From positions 1 through 64,000 of the forward strand of contig JAFVOU010000029.1 in NCBI GenBank assembly GCA_017505635.1: a stretch of DNA of 64,000 nt. Reading direction: 5' to 3'. A program made the position numbers and the translations under genes. Positions 60,005 to 64,000 of this stretch are shown piece by piece; positions within the stretch are counted from its first letter, which is position 1, and each line of letters begins with the position of its first letter. The notes under the pieces were generated by a model. That model saw nothing but the letters and a program-made list of their open reading frames with translations, did no database searches and was not told the origin of the DNA. Source of the DNA: Oscillospiraceae bacterium. Its GTDB lineage: Bacteria > Bacillota > Clostridia > Oscillospirales > Ruminococcaceae.

Positions 60005-61138
60005 TTAAAGACCTGGGAATGCGTCTGGTGTGTAACCGTTGAAGTTTGCAGCTGGAACGATTTCGCCGGATTTGATTTTAGCAAATGCTTCATCAAGTTT
60101 TTCCATTGTTTCTGCTGTGAGCTGGTGTCTGCCTTCTGCGGAAACATAACCTGTGGAATCTGTGTCAGCACCAAGGAGGTAGTTGCCGCCTACAAATGTG
60201 CCGTCGTTGATTTTTTCAAGCTGTTCTTTAACGTTTTTGTCCATAACTTTGAGAGCGGATGTGAGGATGATGTTTCTGTCGCCTACAACGCCGTCGTCAA
60301 ACTGGTCAACGTCAGAACCCATGCTGTATACGCCTTCAGCTTCTTTACATGCTGTAAGAACGCCGTTACCGGAAGCGCCGCAAGCCTGAACGATGATGTC
60401 GCAGCCTTCGCTCATAAGAGCTTCAGCAAGAACTTTACCGCCAGCTTCGTCGCTGAAGTTACCAACATAGTTACCTGCTACGTTTGCACCTGTTACGTCT
60501 GTACCTGCGTATGCTGCAAGTTCAACAACTTCTGCAGATGTGCCAAAGTATTTGTTTGCATAGTTAACGCCGGATTCAAAACCAAACTGGTAGTTAACGT
60601 TGGATGGGTAAGCAATACCGTTGATCATAGCAACTTTGCCTGTAGCTGTCTGCATAGCAGCTGTGATACCCTGAAGGAAGCCGGATTCCTGTTCTCTGAA
60701 TGTCATAGCATAGATGTTGTCAACTGCAACTTCTGCACCGTTTGCATCAGATGGGAATGTGTCAACAAGGATAAATTTAACATCTGGGTTTTCTTCAGCA
60801 AGTGTTGCGATACCTGCAAACTGGAAACCGCAGCATACGATTGCATCGTAGTCTGCAACGATGTCTGCTACAGCCTGGATAGCTGCTGCAACGTCACCTG
60901 TTTCTTCACGAACTGGTGTAACTGTTGCTTCTGGGTGTTCTTCGATAAATGCGAGAATACCGTTGTAGTTTGTTTCGTTAAAGTTACCGTCATCAACGCC
61001 GGATGGGGAACTTACGATTGCAATTTTCATACCTGCAGGTTCGTTTGTTTCTGGTGCTGGAGCTGGTTCGGAACCGCCGCAAGCAACCATAGAAAGAGCC
61101 ATTGCACCTGCAAGAAGAAGTGCCATCAATTTTTTCAT
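60005..61138 (-). CDS. BMP family nucleoside-binding lipoprotein
   Basis: The 377-residue lipoprotein has signal peptide MKKLMALLLAGAMALSMVAC (lipidated Cys20) and a Ser/Glu/Pro/Ala linker. The BMP domain shows MKIAIVSSPSGVDDGNFNE, AIVCCGFQFAGIATLAEENP, MINGIAYPSNVNYQFGFESG and GSDVDQFDDGVVGDRNIILTS, all typical of purine-nucleoside-binding PnrA-type proteins. It feeds nucleosides to the importer encoded downstream. GGAGG precedes the ATG. A hairpin on each side suggests it is expressed in excess over the membrane parts. Confidence 0.95.
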   Translation of the reverse strand: MKKLMALLLAGAMALSMVACGGSEPAPAPETNEPAGMKIAIVSSPSGVDDGNFNETNYNGILAFIEEHPEATVTPVREETGDVAAAIQAVADIVADYDAIVCCGFQFAGIATLAEENPDVKFILVDTFPSDANGAEVAVDNIYAMTFREQESGFLQGITAAMQTATGKVAMINGIAYPSNVNYQFGFESGVNYANKYFGTSAEVVELAAYAGTDVTGANVAGNYVGNFSDEAGGKVLAEALMSEGCDIIVQACGASGNGVLTACKEAEGVYSMGSDVDQFDDGVVGDRNIILTSALKVMDKNVKEQLEKINDGTFVGGNYLLGADTDSTGYVSAEGRHQLTAETMEKLDEAFAKIKSGEIVPAANFNGYTPDAFPGL

Positions 61139-61181
61139 GGTAGTTTTCCTCCTGAAAGTAAATAAAATAATTTTTTATATC

Positions 61182-61210
61182 AAACATTTAATTTGCAACT
61201 TTAAATGTTT
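61182..61210 (-). other. Hairpin between mtnA and the BMP lipoprotein gene
   Basis: AAACATTTAA (61182-61191) pairs perfectly with TTAAATGTTT (61201-61210). Leftward it is followed by GATATAAAAAATTATTTT. The AT-only stem makes it a weak terminator or a processing site within the operon. Confidence 0.5.
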
Positions 61211-61231
61211 GTACCAAAGTTAGTGTGGCAG

Positions 61232-62299
61232 TTATTTGCCAAAGAATTTAGCGAGATTTTCGCTGAATGGTGGGTATATAATACCCTTTTCTGTGATGAT
61301 ACCGCTGAGAAGTGTGTGGTCTGTCACATCAAATGCAGGGTTGAAGCATTTAACTTCTTCCAGTGCCATTGGTTTTTCGTAGAATTTGGAACGGATTTCG
61401 CTTGGGTCACGAAGTTCAATTTCTATTGCATCACCATTTGGACAATTCATATCTATTGTGGAAGACGGACCAAGTGTGTATACAGGAATGCCGTAGTGTT
61501 TTGCGAGGATTGCAACACCGCTTGTACCGATTTTGTTTGCAAAGTCGCCGTTTGCCGCAATTCTGTCACAGCCTACAAAGCAAGTCTGCACCCAGCCGTT
61601 TTTCATAACCATACTTGCCATATTGTCGCAGATAAGTGTTACATCAACACCTGCTTTCTGCAGCTCGTAGCTTGTAAGGCGTGCACCCTGAAGAAGAGGT
61701 CTTGTTTCGTCTGCAAAAACTTTTACGTTAATGCCTTTTTCCTGTGCCATAAGCATAGGACCGATTGCTGTGCCGTAACGGCTTGTTGCCAGCGGACCTG
61801 CATTGCAGTGTGTAAGAACACCGTCGCCCTCCTTGAGAAGAGAGAGACCGTATTCGGAAATAGCCTTGCACATTGCAATATCTTCTTCCTGAATTTTTAC
61901 AGCTTCTTCGCCCATAAGTTCAACGATTTCTGCAACGGATTTATCCCTGTTTGCACAAACCATCTTGTCCATACGGTTGAGCGCCCAGCTTAAGTTAACT
62001 GCTGTAGGGCGGGAAGAATTGAGATATTCACTTGCTTTTTTAAGCTGTGGATAGAATTCTTCAAAAGTTTCTGCTTCAATCTGCTGTGCAAGGCAGAAAA
62101 TGCTGTAGCCAGCACAGATGCCGATTGCAGGTGCACCGCGTACTGCAAGTGTTTTTATTGCATCATACATCTGCTGTGCTGTGGAAAGTGTAAGTTCCAC
62201 AACTTCGTTAGGAAGTTTTGTCTGGTCAATAATAACAACACTTTTTGCATCATCGGAAAGATAAACGTTGTCTGCCAGTTTTTCAAATTTTCTGTTCAT
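61232..62299 (-). CDS. mtnA: S-methyl-5-thioribose-1-phosphate isomerase
   Basis: The 355-residue protein of the eIF2B-like isomerase family has [15 protein letters not shown] (54-68), the catalytic Cys165 in [33 protein letters not shown] and the catalytic Asp245 in [18 protein letters not shown]. The normal role converts 5-methylthioribose 1-phosphate to 5-methylthioribulose 1-phosphate, after which either the Met-salvage enzymes or an aldolase act. Here the neighbours are PNP and alcohol dehydrogenase genes, not mtnB, mtnC or mtnD. AGGTG precedes the ATG at 62299, 19 bases after the dehydrogenase stop. Confidence 0.93.
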   Translation of the reverse strand: MNRKFEKLADNVYLSDDAKSVVIIDQTKLPNEVVELTLSTAQQMYDAIKTLAVRGAPAIGICAGYSIFCLAQQIEAETFEEFYPQLKKASEYLNSSRPTAVNLSWALNRMDKMVCANRDKSVAEIVELMGEEAVKIQEEDIAMCKAISEYGLSLLKEGDGVLTHCNAGPLATSRYGTAIGPMLMAQEKGINVKVFADETRPLLQGARLTSYELQKAGVDVTLICDNMASMVMKNGWVQTCFVGCDRIAANGDFANKIGTSGVAILAKHYGIPVYTLGPSSTIDMNCPNGDAIEIELRDPSEIRSKFYEKPMALEEVKCFNPAFDVTDHTLLSGIITEKGIIYPPFSENLAKFFGK

Positions 62300-62318
62300 A
62301 TATAATCACCTGATTGTA

Positions 62319-63245
62319 TTAAAATTTAAAACCAACCTTGAATGCATCGGAACTGAGGGCTTTTTCGTAATCTTTAAGCGGCCACAATTCAATGGCAGGC
62401 AGTTTTACAAGCCCCATATTGAGCAGTTTAAGGGCAGGTTCAAACGGGCCGCATCTGCTGCCCATAATTGTAACCTCATTGACCACAAACCAGCTTAAAT
62501 CTATATTTGTGGTTCCTGCATAGGTGCTTTTTACCACAACCGTACCGCGTTTGCGCACAATGTTTTTTGCTGTTTCTATACCGCTTGGATGTCCGCAGGC
62601 ATCGATAACAATTTCGTAGGTATCGCCGTCGTTGTGTTTTGTTTTTGCAAAACTTTCAAAGTTTTTAAGTTTTTCTTCGTTTCTGCCGATAATTGTAAGG
62701 TCCGCACCTGTAAGCGCCACAACCTGTGCAATCATAAGTGCAAGGCGGCCGTCGCCTATAACCGCAACGTTTGTGCTTGGACGGATGTGAAGCATATCAG
62801 GAATTTCCAGTGCAGCTGCCAGAGGTTCGGTGTAGATTGCCTTCTCTGTCGGCAGACTGTCCGGAATAGGATGTATAAGATGGTTTGCCAGCACAAAATA
62901 TTCGGCAAAAGTACCGTCAAGCCCTTCCATACCTATAACCTTGCGGGTAAGGCAGTGTTTTTCACGGTTTGTATTGCAGTAGATACAGTCGCCGCAGCCT
63001 TCGTTAAGTTCCCCTACCACACGTTTTCCGATTAAGTCCTTATCGTCAGAATCTTCAACTACACCCACAAATTCATGACCAAGCACACCGCGGAAATCCG
63101 GTCTGTAGCCCTTTATAACCTCGCGGTCGGTATTGCATACAGCGCTCATAAGCACTTTTATAAGGCTGTGCCCTTTTGTTGCCTTTGGCTTTGGATAGTC
63201 TTCAAGATAAACAGGTTTTGTGCCGTCAAAATATAAAGCTTTCAT
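62319..63245 (-). CDS. Zinc-dependent MDR alcohol dehydrogenase
   Basis: The 308-residue protein is an MDR-superfamily dehydrogenase, short for the class. Catalytic zinc ligands are Cys37 (SAVCNTD) and His57/Glu58 (GHEFVG), structural zinc cysteines are 84, 87, 90 and 98 (GCGDCIYC...KHC), and the nucleotide fold starts at AVIGDGRLALMIAQVVALTG (about 164-183). It should interconvert an aldehyde or ketone and an alcohol with NAD(P)H. AAGGTT precedes the ATG, 9 bases after the PNP stop. Its place between PNP and MtnA suggests reduction of an aldehyde made from a thioribose or deoxyribose phosphate (inference). Confidence 0.9.
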   Translation of the reverse strand: MKALYFDGTKPVYLEDYPKPKATKGHSLIKVLMSAVCNTDREVIKGYRPDFRGVLGHEFVGVVEDSDDKDLIGKRVVGELNEGCGDCIYCNTNREKHCLTRKVIGMEGLDGTFAEYFVLANHLIHPIPDSLPTEKAIYTEPLAAALEIPDMLHIRPSTNVAVIGDGRLALMIAQVVALTGADLTIIGRNEEKLKNFESFAKTKHNDGDTYEIVIDACGHPSGIETAKNIVRKRGTVVVKSTYAGTTNIDLSWFVVNEVTIMGSRCGPFEPALKLLNMGLVKLPAIELWPLKDYEKALSSDAFKVGFKF

Positions 63246-63254
63246 ATAATAACC

Positions 63255-64000
63255 TTATGCGTTGATGTAGTTGTGGATAGCTGTGATGCTTTCTGTAACA
63301 AGCTGTTTGAACTGTCCTGCAACTCTGTCTGCTGTTTCAGAAACTTCTTCGTGAGAAAGAGGTGTTTCTGTCATGCCACAGCCAAGGTTGGAGATGCAGG
63401 AGATACCACACACTTTCATACCCATATGGTTTGCAACAACTGCTTCTGCTGCTGTGGACATACCTGCGGCGTCTGCACCAAGAATGCGGCACATTCTCAC
63501 CTCTGCAGGTGTTTCAAAGTTAGGGCCTGTAAGCTGAATGTATACACCTTCCTGAAGTTTGATGCCAAGTTTTGCTGCAGAATCACGGATAATCTGCTGC
63601 AGGTCTTTTTTGTAAACATCACTCATATCAGGGAAACGTGTACCAAGTTCATCGATATTTTCGCCGATAAGCGGAGATGGAACAAAGTTCATAATATGGT
63701 CTGTGATAAGCATAAAATCACCTGCTGCAAAATCCCAGTTAATACCGCCTGCAGCATTTGTGAGGAACAGTACTTTTGCGCCCATAAGTTTCATAAGGCG
63801 TGTAGGAAGCACAACGTCTGTGATTGGATAACCTTCGTAATAGTGAACACGGCCCTGCATACAAACCACAGGTACACCGTTTACATAACCGAAAATAAAA
63901 CGGCCTTTGTGACCTGCTACTGTAGATACAGGAAAACCTTCGATTTCGCTGTAGCTGAGTGTTGCAACAACATCTATTGTTTCACCGTAGTCGCCAAGAC
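63255..64000 (-). CDS. Purine nucleoside phosphorylase (5' end beyond the window)
   Basis: The frame continues past the right edge; the visible 248 or so residues carry VSTVAGHKGRFIFGYVNG, MQGRVHYYEGYP, LTNAAGGINWDF, LTGPNFETPAEVRM and GADAAGMSTAAEAVVANHMG. These are signatures of trimeric (PunA-type) purine nucleoside phosphorylases. The enzyme splits purine nucleosides with phosphate into base and pentose 1-phosphate. The C-terminal ISCISNLGCGMTETPLSHEEV matches PunA better than MTA phosphorylase, so it may act on an inosine-type product of the operon's deaminase (inference). The stop is at 63255-63257. Confidence 0.93.
   Translation of the reverse strand, partial: LGDYGETIDVVATLSYSEIEGFPVSTVAGHKGRFIFGYVNGVPVVCMQGRVHYYEGYPITDVVLPTRLMKLMGAKVLFLTNAAGGINWDFAAGDFMLITDHIMNFVPSPLIGENIDELGTRFPDMSDVYKKDLQQIIRDSAAKLGIKLQEGVYIQLTGPNFETPAEVRMCRILGADAAGMSTAAEAVVANHMGMKVCGISCISNLGCGMTETPLSHEEVSETADRVAGQFKQLVTESITAIHNYINA

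Noticed and set aside
63255..64000. MTA phosphorylase (MtnP) identity for the right-edge gene
   Set aside because: The C-terminal and GMSTAAE regions fit PunA-type purine nucleoside phosphorylase better; the 5' part is outside the window.
1..64000. CRISPR arrays, tRNA genes, prophage or insertion sequences
   Set aside because: No regularly spaced repeats, no tRNA T-loop consensus and no transposase, integrase or phage structural motifs were seen.

Overview
The window looks like a chromosomal segment of a low-to-mid GC, Gram-positive anaerobe of the Bacillota, most likely class Clostridia (inference). Supporting signs are AGGAGG/AAGGAG ribosome sites, TTGACA/TATAAT promoters, many U-tailed intrinsic terminators, a T-box leader, a dgt-dnaG-rpoD cluster, YtvI-, SpoIID- and WalJ-like proteins, an oxygen-sensitive type L-serine dehydratase (sdaAA/sdaAB) and a BMP-type nucleoside importer. 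No phage, insertion sequence, CRISPR array or tRNA was recognised. Most of the window is core or metabolic sequence. Layout: 1-2757 holds the tail of an unknown gene, then a CoA-disulfide-reductase/rhodanese fusion and a C_GCAxxG_C_C redox protein. 2822-9637 holds a GNAT enzyme, a YitT membrane protein, a Gfo/Idh oxidoreductase, an M81/MlrC hydrolase, an MFS transporter and a DUF401 membrane protein. 9748-12288 is a large two-module transglutaminase-like protein. 12405-20251 is a peptide-uptake and peptide-use cluster: solute-binding protein, two permeases, two ATPases, leucyl aminopeptidase and CutC. The OppD-type ATPase carries an in-frame UAA. 21012-28397 is the information-processing block (TetR, rpoD, dnaG, dgt, yigZ, rpmE, phosphosugar mutase); rpmE has an apparent +1 shift in an A8 run. 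28565-35567 holds a YifB AAA ATPase, a GNAT enzyme, sdaAA/sdaAB, YtvI and a Na/Pi cotransporter. 35677-38380 is a T-box-controlled amino-acid ABC transporter. 38546-49558 holds two methyltransferases, a broken small membrane ORF, a flavodoxin, rlmH, walJ, murA, an M23 peptidase, an RluA enzyme, gdhA, a TM2 protein and the RNase P RNA. 49622-54666 holds two palindromic interspersed repeats, an ECF sigma/putative anti-sigma pair, a PAP2 phosphatase, a SpoIID/peptidoglycan-binding protein and a nitroreductase with an in-frame UAA. 54961-64000 is one tight leftward operon of at least eight genes. How the genes work together: the last operon couples nucleoside import (BMP lipoprotein, two-domain ATPase, two permeases) to an adenosine/MTA-deaminase-like amidohydrolase, a purine nucleoside phosphorylase, a methylthioribose-1-phosphate isomerase (MtnA) and a zinc alcohol dehydrogenase. 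This gene set fits a deaminate-first salvage of 5'-methylthioadenosine or 5'-deoxyadenosine, with sugar-phosphate isomerisation and aldehyde reduction; the expected aldolase is not visible and could lie beyond the right edge (inference). Three other observations stand out. Three otherwise intact reading frames are each interrupted by a single stop codon, and rpmE by a single base. Two identical 20-bp perfect palindromes flank the probable nitroreductase promoter. Each of the three ABC operons places a strong hairpin directly after its solute-binding-protein gene.
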